From Bacillota bacterium (GTDB lineage: Bacteria; Bacillota; Clostridia; Lachnospirales; Lachnospiraceae): 64,000 nt of DNA. This document shows, piece after piece, positions 17,951 through 27,315 of the stretch (position 1 is the stretch's first letter; each line of letters starts with the position of its first letter). The stretch lies in NCBI GenBank assembly GCA_023402845.1, contig JAEYFP010000004.1:1-64000 (forward strand), in the 5' to 3' direction. Position numbers and translations under genes: made by a program. Under the pieces are notes generated by a model, which ran no database searches, was not told the origin of the DNA, and saw only the letters and a list, made by a program, of their open reading frames with translations.

Positions 17951-18796
17951 TTATTTGCCCCGCATAATCATATTTTTTCTGTATTCCTGCTTCCAGTCAT
18001 TGAGGGTGTCTTCAATGCTCTTGTAATATTCGCTGATTTTCCCTGCGTTCTGCAATGCTTTTGTCTCCGCAAGCTCCTTTGCGTAGGCAGAATCAGGAGA
18101 ATGCTGGCGGCTTTGATTCATACGGGCCTCCGCCTCCTTCACGAGCTCCGGATCATAGCCGTATTGAAGCAGCATACGGTCATATTTCTCCCTGCGCATC
18201 GAAAGCCTCATCGCCTCCAGATACTGGATTAGGCTCTCTCTGTTTTCACAGGTCTCATTTGCCGCTCTATAACAGCCCGCAGCCTTTTCAAATAAAAAAA
18301 GCTGTGCATAAGCCGTTCCCGTATTATGTAAAATGGCCGCATAAAGCTCCGGCTCGTCCTCCCATTTGAGACACTGTAATGCATACTGGTATTCTTCAAT
18401 CGCAAGCGTATACTTTTTCGTCCTCAGCAGATTATCTCCCCGCGCTTTGCGCCGCTGAGCAAAGCCTAACCCCTCATTGTTCGTAAGCACCTGCCGAACC
18501 TGTTCGATCTCCTCCTCATCACAGTAAAAAGTTTCCTCTAAAATCATCGTAACAAATTCGCCCAGACTCTTTTCTTCCTCAATGAGCGTCCGAAGCTTTG
18601 CGGAAAGTTCCTTCTGCTTCAGTTGCTTTTCGAGAAACACACACAGCCTTTCATCCATCAGATCACGGTCAAGCACATATGCACTCTGTACAACACAAAA
18701 GCAAAGCTCCTCGATGGAATAAATATTCGTCCCAAGTCCTGCAATATAATATGGCGTTGTGGATAGTTCTCCCTTACATAAAATCAAATCCGTCAC
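17951..18796 (-). CDS. TPR-repeat protein of unknown function
   Basis: 281 aa from a GTG at 18796, which has GAGGGG eight bases upstream; a GTG three codons earlier is too close to that site. Residues about 110-200 form tetratricopeptide-like helical repeats (ARGDNLLRTKKYTLAIEEY, then AAILHNTGTAYAQLFLFEKA). The N-terminal 100 residues are helical with no known motif. No signal peptide, so cytoplasmic. Third gene of the unknown operon; TPRs usually bind partner proteins. Confidence 0.8.
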   Translation of the reverse strand: MTDLILCKGELSTTPYYIAGLGTNIYSIEELCFCVVQSAYVLDRDLMDERLCVFLEKQLKQKELSAKLRTLIEEEKSLGEFVTMILEETFYCDEEEIEQVRQVLTNNEGLGFAQRRKARGDNLLRTKKYTLAIEEYQYALQCLKWEDEPELYAAILHNTGTAYAQLFLFEKAAGCYRAANETCENRESLIQYLEAMRLSMRREKYDRMLLQYGYDPELVKEAEARMNQSRQHSPDSAYAKELAETKALQNAGKISEYYKSIEDTLNDWKQEYRKNMIMRGK

Positions 18797-18829
18797 TTCT
18801 GCCACCCCTCAATGATGTGATTGCACCGG

Positions 18830-20131
18830 TCACACAAGCTCCACTTCCTTGTCCCAAATCCTGCCGGAAGCAGGGTACAGCTCCCCGAAGCCCAAATCAT
18901 AAATCCTTGCAAATATTTTCGTTTCTGACTGAAAACTCACCTTAAGCTGCAGCCTGGAAGCCTTCGGCGGTCTTTCAGGAAGTCCTGCCAGCTCAATAAA
19001 CACCTCCTGCGGCTCCCTGCCGTCCAACGGTGTGATTACAAGCGGCACAACGTTTTTCCCGTTCAGCAGAAAGTCGATCTGCGCTGTTGCATCATACCAG
19101 TTTTCGCCGGCGTCGGCCAGCGCGAGATATTCCTCTTTTCCCAGATGCCGCATCTGAACCCCCAGATTAAATTTCAATTTATCCTTACCAAGAAACACAT
19201 AATTTTTATTTAAATCACACGGTATCATCCTATCCTTTGCACAATAGCAGGCACCCTTGGAATATAGGTTTTTTCCCTGAAATACCCGTTTTCCCATGCA
19301 GAGATATTTCAAGGTCTTATCACACCACGCTTCTTCAAAACCTTCTCCCAGTAAAAATACCGTTCCTACCGTTTTCCCCGAAAACATCTCATGCATCGTC
19401 CGCAGTACATATTCGTCCAATCGCTCCTCTTTCTCCCTGGAAGGTTCTCCTTCCATCATGAGCTGAGGCATTCTGATTTCGGTAAAGTCCGTCCGGTCCA
19501 CAAACGAAACGACCGGCACGGTCCTGCGGTTCATCCAAAGTCCGTAGGAACGCATATACTGATCCGAATAATCAAAAATGAACACCTCATTCTGCCAAAG
19601 TTCTTTTGGCTGATGCAGGATATAATAGTAAGAACTTTCCTCATACGTCTGGAAAGCTATTTTTTCCCGATCGACCGGAATCGCATTCGCAATCCGTTCA
19701 AGCACCTCAATCGTTCGGCCCTCCAGCGTATCGACTGTAAAAATCATCGCCTCAACCTGATCTGGCGAGGTCAACGCTGACAGGAGATTAAGCGTCCGCC
19801 TGACAAACAGAATCAACAGTTCCACACTGTCATAGGCTTCACCCTCCAACTCAATTTTGGCGCCTGCACGAGCGAAGCTTAACAACTTTCCGACAAGCGT
19901 TCCCTCCCCGTGAGCTACGACCCGCTCCGCCTCCTTGCCATAATACCACTGGCTGACATCCTTGCGCTTGCACAGCACGGTAGGGATGCCGAGTCTTTCT
20001 TCTTCGGAATCAGAAATCAGCGTCTCAGGCACATTTCTATTCAATTCATAATAGCTGATCTGCGACATTCTGTCATTCAAATCATATCCGATTACAAATC
20101 CGTCCTTTTTGTTCTCTGTCTCTGCCGACAC
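18830..20131 (-). CDS. Hsp70/actin-fold-like protein (resembles DUF5716)
   Basis: 433 aa from a GTG at 20131 with GGGGGG six bases upstream. I recall a Lachnospiraceae family DUF5716 of this size. The order of elements resembles the Hsp70/actin ATPase fold: GFVIGYDLNDRMSQISY (11-27) like phosphate-1; AMIFTVDTLEGRTIEVLERI (128-147) and the following EESSYYYIL like the Hsp70 stretch before EPTAAA; EVFIFDYSD (182-190) like phosphate-2; TVFLLGEGFEEAW (257-269) like the adenosine motif. Glycines usual in the phosphate loops are missing, so ATP hydrolysis is doubtful. The last 120 residues look beta-rich, like a substrate domain. Second gene of the operon. Confidence 0.72.
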   Translation of the reverse strand: MSAETENKKDGFVIGYDLNDRMSQISYYELNRNVPETLISDSEEERLGIPTVLCKRKDVSQWYYGKEAERVVAHGEGTLVGKLLSFARAGAKIELEGEAYDSVELLILFVRRTLNLLSALTSPDQVEAMIFTVDTLEGRTIEVLERIANAIPVDREKIAFQTYEESSYYYILHQPKELWQNEVFIFDYSDQYMRSYGLWMNRRTVPVVSFVDRTDFTEIRMPQLMMEGEPSREKEERLDEYVLRTMHEMFSGKTVGTVFLLGEGFEEAWCDKTLKYLCMGKRVFQGKNLYSKGACYCAKDRMIPCDLNKNYVFLGKDKLKFNLGVQMRHLGKEEYLALADAGENWYDATAQIDFLLNGKNVVPLVITPLDGREPQEVFIELAGLPERPPKASRLQLKVSFQSETKIFARIYDLGFGELYPASGRIWDKEVELV

Positions 20132-20156
20132 AATATCCCCCCTTCTTTCTTGTGCA

Positions 20157-23100
20157 TTATCTAAGGGTAAACAGCTGTTCCGTAAAAAAATCCGCCTCCA
20201 CATATTCTTCCATCAGCTTAATCAGCGTGCTGTCATCCTGCAGCGTCTTTGAAACGACCATGTCATTCAAAAGGCTGTAACGCGAATCGCCTCCCTGAGG
20301 TGCCGTATCGGAGATCTGTACGGTGTCGCTGACAGTCAGCTGTTCCTGACCGCCTTTTTCCTCGGTAATATAATACTGCAGATTTTCCCCGAAAAACAGA
20401 ATAAATTCCTTGGAAAATACGCCTCCAAACATATTACGCATCTCCTCTGTGTGATACACATCCCCTGCGGCATCCTGTCCTTCCAGAATATAGTGCATCA
20501 CAACACGGCTGCCCGGATTCGTACGGTATTCAATAATAGTTTTGTCGGAAAAGGAAGCCAACTCGGGAACAATCGGAATAAAAATACTGAAAAAGTTAAA
20601 ATAAATATTCCGGTGCAGAAAATCTTTTAAAAAAACGGTGAGCATTTCCCGAACCCGCTCGCTGCAGGTTTTTTCCTCCTCCGCATAATATTTTAAAAGT
20701 GCCAGCCGGCAGGCATCATTTAACTGCTCGCCAAGCCGGTAATTCTTGACGAGATATTGAAACACGAGGCTGTCCGTTATACGCTCCTTTGCGAAATAAT
20801 CATAAGCACAGTAGGACAGATAGGCCAGTTCCACCTTTGTACTCGCACCGCGTCGTAAATAATCTTCGAAAATTTCCTCTTTTTCACCTACTGTCGTACG
20901 CGTATACAGTATTTGAACAATCAGCTTTTCCATCAGGGTATAACACTCGACATCAAATTGTCTCGCAGCTTTCCACAAATCCCGCAGTTCCTTCGTCAGG
21001 CCGTTAAAATTTTCAACAAGGTATTTTAGTGTCAGACTGTCATGCTTCCCGTGTTTAAACGCATAATAAGATACCTTGACAAGCATCGCATCCGGTATCT
21101 GTTCCTTTTTGTCAATCATCTGACTGCAAATTTTTACACAGGTTTTTGAAGACACCTGCTCCGCGCCGTAAATCGTAATCAACCCGTATGCTTCTTCATA
21201 CATGCCTCTTCGTACGAAAAAATTAATGACACCCGCCCTGTCTCTGGCATTCAGCACCTTCGCATCGATATTCATCAGAAATTCATCGAGCGTTGTGAAC
21301 TGATCCTTATCATAGTAATAATGCAGCAGCCCCATGCGGATATCCCGTTTAAAGCTTTCCCGCACTTCCTTTGCTTCCACAAGCTCTCTGCACCGGTCGG
21401 CATTATCTTCCTCTACAACAACATAATGCCGTTTGCCTTCGCAAAGATAAAGCGAAAAATGCAAATTATTAGTTACATAATGTTTAATAGCCGGAAGAAA
21501 GGGGATTTCATTAATCAGTCTGCGAATCTGGGTTCCCTCCGCAAGCATCCGCCTTCCCTTCTCATCTTCAAACAGCACGGTACTGCTGTCACTGTACAGA
21601 CATGGGTAGGCACGGAGATTTACTACAGGATATGCCTGTTCGCCACCAAACTGCTCCTGAATAACAATCACGCGCTTTATGCTGCTGTCTTGCGCCGTGA
21701 CTTCACAGGCAAACAATAATTTAGCCAGATGGTTTGCCATATCCGGTTTTATCATTTCTACAAACAGCACATCCTCATAAACGATGGCCAGATTCGCATC
21801 AATGTGCTCCTTCTCAATTTGCTCCACGGCAAATACCAGCATTTGATCTCTGTAAGATTCATACAGCTCGGGAACCTTCCGTTTATGTCTGATCACGTTT
21901 GCATAAAGAAATGCAAGATGCATATCATCGAGCTGATTATGAAATCCAAAGTACAGCAGCACGGATTTTGGAAGCAGCTCCTGATAGCTGAACGGAATGG
22001 AAAGCATGTAAAACTCATAGAGCTTTGTTATGCGCAGATCACACTCGACACCTTTGCTGTACCATTTGAAATATTTGATATCAGTCTTACCTCCCTTAAT
22101 CAAAAGGGAGCAGATGACATGCACAAGTTCCTCATCTTGCATAATTTTATATGCCTGCATCAAAAGTTTTAACAGCATGTCCGAATAAGTCTTTTGATGA
22201 CCTGCCAGATAAACGAGCTGCTTTAAAAGCTCCTTGTCCAGCTTGCCGTTTTTAACCGCAAGAAGCAGCACCTGCATTTCAAAATCGGTCAGCTTGTTCA
22301 GCGTGGCAGGATTGGCCGTATAATAATTATAGGCTTCGATATACAGGATCGGGCTGAAACACCGTCCTTCGAACTGCCGCTCCAGCAGCGCAATTTTTTT
22401 AGGCGAATTCCTGCTCAGTTCTTCATCCAGATAAAGCAATGTCCATAAAATAGGGAAGCTGTTTTTATTCCTGTCAAAAATCTCGGACACGATATCCGTC
22501 ACCTGATTAATGTATTCCTCATTCCGCTCGCACAATGTCGTCAAATATAAATAATAGCAATAATATGCCGGCGGCGCCTGATCAATATGCATTTCATTTC
22601 CGACATGCTCAAGAATCCACTTTGCTTCATGATAGCGTTCCTCCACAAGCAGAAGCTGCGCCTGAAAAAGCCTTGATATCGGATTTTTATCATCCAGTGT
22701 ATTCATGCGCTCCACAATTTTCATCGACTCCCTCACCCAGGAGGCGACGCTGATCTGTTTTGTCCGGAACACAATATACCGGCGCAGCAGGCGACACAGC
22801 AGCTTATTCTTTTCCCTGCGTCCAAAACGGGCCGCATCATTTCTCTTTCTCCGCCCCGCCGTGATCGTAACCGAAAGAGTCTGGGTATCATTGAACAACA
22901 GAATTCTTCCGAAATTCTTACCTTCATGAAGATGTTCCTCTTCAATATAAAAAATAAGCTTATGCTCGTTTCCCAGAAAATCATCATCGCACAGGCTTGT
23001 CTTTTCCAGACGTAAAAAATCATTGTCAACGGATAAATTAAGATGGATATCACCCCACGTAGACTTATGCAGGATCACTTCACAGCGCAGTTCTTCCGTC

Positions 23101-23726
23101 ACATCAATAAACTCATAAGCCGAACGATCCAGACTGTATACAACCGGCTGCTTTTTGTTGACGGCAACTAAAAATTCGTCCACACTTTGCCCGTTTATGC
23201 CAAGCTTACTAAGCCCGCGATATTTGTCAAGGTGAACCCTGTCATTACCTTCGAAAACCTGCATGAATTCCGGTGAATAGAAAAGCCGCACCGCCTCATT
23301 CCAATTAGACTGTGCTTGATTTGTAAAGTGGAACAGATTTCTGACATTGCCGAGAGAGCTTTTGATCACGCTGTGAACAATCGAAAATACAAATGGGATA
23401 TAATATTCTCCGGCACTAGAAACGATCTGGATATCTCCCTTGATGATATCGCCCGGCTCTAAACCTGTCGGGTCAAAAATAAACTTGACTTCCTTTTCCA
23501 CCTCTTCAAAATAATCCATCCGGCACACAAGACGCATGTTAGACGTATAAATATTCCCTTTTACAAGTGTTCCGTCCTGACTGCACATCGTAAAAGAGCC
23601 CTCATAGAGCTCACTCACGGGCAGGCTTGACTCAATTTTAGATATAGAAAAACCGAGCTTTCCGCTATCATACTCGAAAAACCCGTTTAACAATTTGTCT
23701 ACAATCTCACGCAAGCTACTCACCAC
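20157..23726 (-). CDS. Giant solenoid protein of unknown function (resembles DUF5717)
   Basis: 1189 aa; one of the largest genes here. I recall a Lachnospiraceae family DUF5717 of this size, always unexplained. Residues 1-310 look like two beta-sandwich domains (alternating strands, for example GDIIKGDIQIVSSAGEYYIPF), a basic linker follows (GRRKRNDAARFGRREKNK), and from about 330 to 1100 it is almost all alpha-helical repeats, a TPR/HEAT-like solenoid. No signal peptide or transmembrane helix. First gene of the operon, 25 bases before the DUF5716-like gene. The start is uncertain: two GTG codons at 23726 and 23723 have no good ribosome site, and a TTG at 23714 has GGTGAG four bases upstream. 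Confidence 0.78.
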   Translation of the reverse strand: MVSSLREIVDKLLNGFFEYDSGKLGFSISKIESSLPVSELYEGSFTMCSQDGTLVKGNIYTSNMRLVCRMDYFEEVEKEVKFIFDPTGLEPGDIIKGDIQIVSSAGEYYIPFVFSIVHSVIKSSLGNVRNLFHFTNQAQSNWNEAVRLFYSPEFMQVFEGNDRVHLDKYRGLSKLGINGQSVDEFLVAVNKKQPVVYSLDRSAYEFIDVTEELRCEVILHKSTWGDIHLNLSVDNDFLRLEKTSLCDDDFLGNEHKLIFYIEEEHLHEGKNFGRILLFNDTQTLSVTITAGRRKRNDAARFGRREKNKLLCRLLRRYIVFRTKQISVASWVRESMKIVERMNTLDDKNPISRLFQAQLLLVEERYHEAKWILEHVGNEMHIDQAPPAYYCYYLYLTTLCERNEEYINQVTDIVSEIFDRNKNSFPILWTLLYLDEELSRNSPKKIALLERQFEGRCFSPILYIEAYNYYTANPATLNKLTDFEMQVLLLAVKNGKLDKELLKQLVYLAGHQKTYSDMLLKLLMQAYKIMQDEELVHVICSLLIKGGKTDIKYFKWYSKGVECDLRITKLYEFYMLSIPFSYQELLPKSVLLYFGFHNQLDDMHLAFLYANVIRHKRKVPELYESYRDQMLVFAVEQIEKEHIDANLAIVYEDVLFVEMIKPDMANHLAKLLFACEVTAQDSSIKRVIVIQEQFGGEQAYPVVNLRAYPCLYSDSSTVLFEDEKGRRMLAEGTQIRRLINEIPFLPAIKHYVTNNLHFSLYLCEGKRHYVVVEEDNADRCRELVEAKEVRESFKRDIRMGLLHYYYDKDQFTTLDEFLMNIDAKVLNARDRAGVINFFVRRGMYEEAYGLITIYGAEQVSSKTCVKICSQMIDKKEQIPDAMLVKVSYYAFKHGKHDSLTLKYLVENFNGLTKELRDLWKAARQFDVECYTLMEKLIVQILYTRTTVGEKEEIFEDYLRRGASTKVELAYLSYCAYDYFAKERITDSLVFQYLVKNYRLGEQLNDACRLALLKYYAEEEKTCSERVREMLTVFLKDFLHRNIYFNFFSIFIPIVPELASFSDKTIIEYRTNPGSRVVMHYILEGQDAAGDVYHTEEMRNMFGGVFSKEFILFFGENLQYYITEEKGGQEQLTVSDTVQISDTAPQGGDSRYSLLNDMVVSKTLQDDSTLIKLMEEYVEADFFTEQLFTLR

Positions 23727-23751
23727 ACTTTTGAAATGCTTCTTCCCGCAC

Positions 23752-23779
23752 TTGATTTTTCAAGAAAATTCACTATAAT
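23752..23779 (+). promoter_or_regulatory. Putative promoter of the CobD/HisC-like gene
   Basis: TTGATT, 16-base spacer, TATAAT on the plus strand, 80 bases before the start codon. A weaker minus-strand candidate for the large operon (TTGCGA, 18 bases, TATACT) lies in the same divergent region. Confidence 0.5.
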
Positions 23780-23858
23780 AAAGTATAACATAATCACGAC
23801 AGCATTCGCAATGGAAAGATCGCATGCTTTCGTGAATAAAGGAAAAAAGAGGGATTTT

Positions 23859-24950
23859 ATGTTATATCATGTTGACCATTTTCATGGAAGTGATTTAGAA
23901 AAGATAGAACAGATCTACGGCATCAAAAAAGAAAATATCACAAGCTTTTCGGCAAACGTCAATCCGCTCGGTCTCTCCGGGCAGCTTAAGACTTCCCTCG
24001 CGGAGCATCTGGATGTGATCACAAGCTACCCCGACCGGGAATACACCGCACTCAGAAAAACAATCGCGTCTTACTGCGGCGCGGAGCATGAACATATCCT
24101 TGTCGGAAACGGCTCGACAGAGCTGATATCCCTGTTCATCCAAATGGAGCACCCAAAGAAAGCGCTGATTATCGGACCGACCTATTCCGAATATGAACGC
24201 GAGGTTTCCTTAGGCGGCGGAACAAGTCTTTATTTCCCGCTCAAGGAATCTGCGGATTTTAAGCTCAACCTTGAGAAGCTAGAGGCGCAGCTGAATGAGA
24301 ATATCGATCTGCTCATCCTCTGCAATCCGAACAATCCCACGTCCACTGCGATCACTCGTTCTACAATGCGATCCATCCTGGATATGTGCAAGCAGCACGG
24401 CATTTTTGTCATGGTTGATGAGACTTATGTCGAATTTACGGACAACTATAACGCAATTAACGCGGTGCCGCTGACATCCTCCTACAACAATCTCATCATC
24501 CTGCGCGGCATCTCCAAATTTTTTGCGGCACCGGGGCTGCGACTTGGCTATGCGATTACCGGAAACACAGATTTAATTAAAACAATCAATTCCCATAAAA
24601 ACCCGTGGACAATCAATTCGCTTGCCGAAACCGCCGGAAAGCTCATGTTTACGGATGCAGACTATATCGAACGGACAAAATCCCTCATTTCCTCAGAGCG
24701 CAGGCGAATTGTCACGCGTCTAAAGGAAATGAAGGATTTCAAGGTTTATGAACCGACCGCAAATTTTGTGCTTGTGCGCATTCTGCGGGAGGGGCTCAAT
24801 GCAGACATTCTTTTTGATCAAGCGATTCGTCAGAATATGATGATCAGAAACTGTGCTTCGTTTCCGTTTCTGAACAACAAATATTTCCGTTTCTGCTTTA
24901 TGCTGCCCGAAATGAACGAGCAGCTGTTAAAGTGTATCGAGGATGCTTAA
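23859..24950 (+). CDS. PLP-dependent aminotransferase, CobD/HisC-like
   Basis: 363 aa from the ATG at 23859 (AGAGG six bases upstream). Class I/II fold type I aminotransferase. The N-terminus HFHGSDLEKIEQIYG and ITSFSANVNPLGL is like threonine-phosphate decarboxylase CobD (HGGD, DFSANxNPLG), while overall it also fits histidinol-phosphate aminotransferase. CNPNNPTS, DETYVEF and SKFFAAPGLRLGY give the PLP-binding residues, the last holding the Schiff-base lysine. No cobalamin or histidine gene is nearby. It could supply aminotransferase activity to the adjacent aryl-acid genes. Substrate undetermined. Confidence 0.82.
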   Translation: MLYHVDHFHGSDLEKIEQIYGIKKENITSFSANVNPLGLSGQLKTSLAEHLDVITSYPDREYTALRKTIASYCGAEHEHILVGNGSTELISLFIQMEHPKKALIIGPTYSEYEREVSLGGGTSLYFPLKESADFKLNLEKLEAQLNENIDLLILCNPNNPTSTAITRSTMRSILDMCKQHGIFVMVDETYVEFTDNYNAINAVPLTSSYNNLIILRGISKFFAAPGLRLGYAITGNTDLIKTINSHKNPWTINSLAETAGKLMFTDADYIERTKSLISSERRRIVTRLKEMKDFKVYEPTANFVLVRILREGLNADILFDQAIRQNMMIRNCASFPFLNNKYFRFCFMLPEMNEQLLKCIEDA

Positions 24951-24955
24951 GCTTC

Positions 24956-25381
24956 TTACGAATTTGCCTCATATACCTCAGAGCCTTCCAGCAAACGGAA
25001 GCCATTTTCAGAAAGCACCCTCTCCGCTCCCCCGATGTCACGGATTTTCATGATCATAGAGGCGTATTCATTCGTGGAAAGGACATACATGTACTCGATG
25101 TTAAAATCCTTGACCGCTGTCAAAAGCTCATGCAGGGAACCCGGCTGATTGGAAATCCGCACCGCCAGCACATCTGTTGTCTTGGCGGAAAGCCCTTCCG
25201 CCTTTAATGCCTCTTTTGCACGCTCCGGCTCCGAAACAATAAGGCGCAGCAGCCCGAAGTCCACCGATTCCGCAAGACTCAAAGACGTAATATTAATACT
25301 GTTTTTCTTTAAAACCTCAGTTACCTTCTCGATACGTCCTTCTTTATTCGCAATAAATACCGTAACCTGTTTTACCGACAT
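24956..25381 (-). CDS. Tandem ACT-domain protein
   Basis: 141 aa from the ATG at 25381 (GGAGGG seven bases upstream). Two ACT domains, residues 4-65 and 70-135 (KQVTVFIANKEGRIEKVTEV and VLAVRISNQPGSLHELLTAV). Such proteins commonly follow paaK in Clostridia and presumably sense an amino acid or aryl compound. Last gene of the iorA-iorB-paaK-ACT operon, 12 bases after paaK. Confidence 0.9.
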   Translation of the reverse strand: MSVKQVTVFIANKEGRIEKVTEVLKKNSINITSLSLAESVDFGLLRLIVSEPERAKEALKAEGLSAKTTDVLAVRISNQPGSLHELLTAVKDFNIEYMYVLSTNEYASMIMKIRDIGGAERVLSENGFRLLEGSEVYEANS

Positions 25382-25393
25382 CACATCACCCTC

Positions 25394-26692
25394 CTATACA
25401 AGCTTTCTGTTATCAATCACTCTCTTTGCTTTTCCTTCACTTCTTGCAAGTGTCCTTGGCTCCACAAGCGTTACCTTTACTGCCAGGCCGAGCGCCTGCC
25501 TTAACCCATGTGTGATTTTTTTCGTCAGTGCCTCCAGGCCCTTCATGTCATCATCAAAATAACGTTCCTGAACCTCCACCTGTACCTCCAGTGTATCCTG
25601 ATGGTTAACCCTGTCCACGATCATCAGATAATTCGGTGTCGTCTCGTCCGCCTCTAACAATGCCGCCTCTACCTGTGACGGGAATACATTGACCCCGCGG
25701 ATAATCAGCATATCGTCGGAACGACCCTTGAATCTTGAAATTCTTGCAAGACTTCTGCCGCATTCACAACGGCTGTAATCAATACTTGTCAAATCCTTTG
25801 TGCGGTATCTGATGAGCGGCAGCCCTTCCTTCGTCAGCGTCGTAAATACAAGCTCACCTACTTCTCCTTCACCGATCGGCTGCAATGTTTCCGGACTGAT
25901 GATTTCCGGCAGGAAATGATCCTCATAAACGTGCAGTCCCTTATGGAAGCTGCAGTCACATGCGACACCCGGTCCCATGACCTCCGAAAGCCCATAAATA
26001 TCAAATGCATTGATATGCAGACGATCTTCAATCTGGATACGCATATTCTCCGTCCACGGCTCCGCACCGCAGATTGCAGCCTTCAGCTTGATCTTATCAA
26101 TCGCGCCCTCTGCTTCCAGTGTCTCCGCAATGTGCAGCAAGTAGCTCGGTGTGCATGCAATGGCTGTCGCACCAAAATCCTGCATCATATCAATGAGCTT
26201 TTTTGTATTGCCCGTAGACATCGGGACAACCGTCGCTCCAAGATGCTCCGCACCGTAGTGCGCACCAAGACCGCCCGTAAACAAACCGTAACCGTAAGCT
26301 ACCTGGATAATGTCCGTTTTTGTAACGCCGGCCTGAGAAAATGCGCGTGCTACACATTCTGCCCACACCTCGATATCCCTTCTCGTATAACCGACAACTG
26401 TCGCTTTTCCGGTCGTTCCTGAGGAAGCATGCACTCTGACAATTTCCGTCATCGGCACCGCAAACAACCCGAATGGATAATTATCGCGCAGGTCGTTCTT
26501 AGTCGTATATGGAAGTCTGCTGATATCCTCAGCTGTGCGGATATCTCCCGGCTCCAAACCGATCTCCTGCATTTTCTTACGGTAAAACTCCACATTATGA
26601 TAAACGCGGTCTACCAGCTTCACCAGTCTTGTGCCCTGCAGATGGTTCATTTCATCTCTGCTCATGCACTCCTTTGTCTCGTTCCAAATCAT
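25394..26692 (-). CDS. paaK: Phenylacetate-CoA ligase
   Basis: 432 aa. Adenylate-forming enzyme that makes aryl-acyl-CoA from aryl acid, ATP and CoA. HASSGTTGKATVVGYTRRD near residue 90 is the AMP-binding P-loop; FDIYGLSEVMGPGVA near residue 235 and YRTKDLTSI near 306 are further family motifs; the C-terminal AMP-binding_C_2 domain starts near residue 335. GGAGGG precedes the ATG. In this operon it either consumes arylacetate or makes arylacetyl-CoA for IorAB. Confidence 0.93.
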   Translation of the reverse strand: MIWNETKECMSRDEMNHLQGTRLVKLVDRVYHNVEFYRKKMQEIGLEPGDIRTAEDISRLPYTTKNDLRDNYPFGLFAVPMTEIVRVHASSGTTGKATVVGYTRRDIEVWAECVARAFSQAGVTKTDIIQVAYGYGLFTGGLGAHYGAEHLGATVVPMSTGNTKKLIDMMQDFGATAIACTPSYLLHIAETLEAEGAIDKIKLKAAICGAEPWTENMRIQIEDRLHINAFDIYGLSEVMGPGVACDCSFHKGLHVYEDHFLPEIISPETLQPIGEGEVGELVFTTLTKEGLPLIRYRTKDLTSIDYSRCECGRSLARISRFKGRSDDMLIIRGVNVFPSQVEAALLEADETTPNYLMIVDRVNHQDTLEVQVEVQERYFDDDMKGLEALTKKITHGLRQALGLAVKVTLVEPRTLARSEGKAKRVIDNRKLV

Positions 26693-26730
26693 CGTAACCC
26701 TCCTGCCTGTTTTATAGTACGCAATCTGTT

Positions 26731-27300
26731 TTATAATGCATATCCCGTTTCAAACGCTTTTCTGTTAATTTCTATCGTCTTTGGCTTTACCGTATTTCCG
26801 ATCACGGTCAGCCAGTCTTCTTTCTTGAAGTCCATATGCTTTGCGGCAAGGCCCAGCACAACAACATTAAATACCTTGGAATTCCCAAGTTTCTTCGCCT
26901 CCGCCATGGCATCGACCGAAATCACCCGATGCTTCTTTGACAGATCTTCGATAATATTGTCCGGATACTGTGCCACGCCCGTAACAACCGGCATCGGATC
27001 AATCCGCTGGTCATTCACGACAAGAACACCCTCCTTCTTCAGGAAATGTGCATAACGCATCGCCTCCAGCCGTTCAAACGCAATCAGCACATCTGCCTGT
27101 CCTTCCTCCACGATCGGCTCCGCAACTTGATCTCCATATCTGACAAACGTTACGACAGAGCCGCCGCGCTGTGCCATCCCATGTACCTCCGAAAGCTTTA
27201 CCTCATAACCGGCATGCAGCATAATTCCGCCCAGAATACGACTTGTAAGAAGGGTTCCCTGTCCGCCGACACCGACAATCATGATATTCTTCGTCTCCAT
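26731..27300 (-). CDS. iorB: Indolepyruvate ferredoxin oxidoreductase, beta subunit
   Basis: 189 aa. Gamma-type POR domain: IMIVGVGGQGTLLTSRILG at the N-terminus and VHGMAQRGGSVVTFVRYGD, standard for IorB. Partner of IorA in oxidative decarboxylation of arylpyruvates to arylacyl-CoA, or the reverse reductive carboxylation. GGAGGG precedes the ATG, 15 bases after iorA. Confidence 0.93.
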   Translation of the reverse strand: METKNIMIVGVGGQGTLLTSRILGGIMLHAGYEVKLSEVHGMAQRGGSVVTFVRYGDQVAEPIVEEGQADVLIAFERLEAMRYAHFLKKEGVLVVNDQRIDPMPVVTGVAQYPDNIIEDLSKKHRVISVDAMAEAKKLGNSKVFNVVVLGLAAKHMDFKKEDWLTVIGNTVKPKTIEINRKAFETGYAL

Positions 27301-27315
27301 CTCTTTTCCCTCCTG

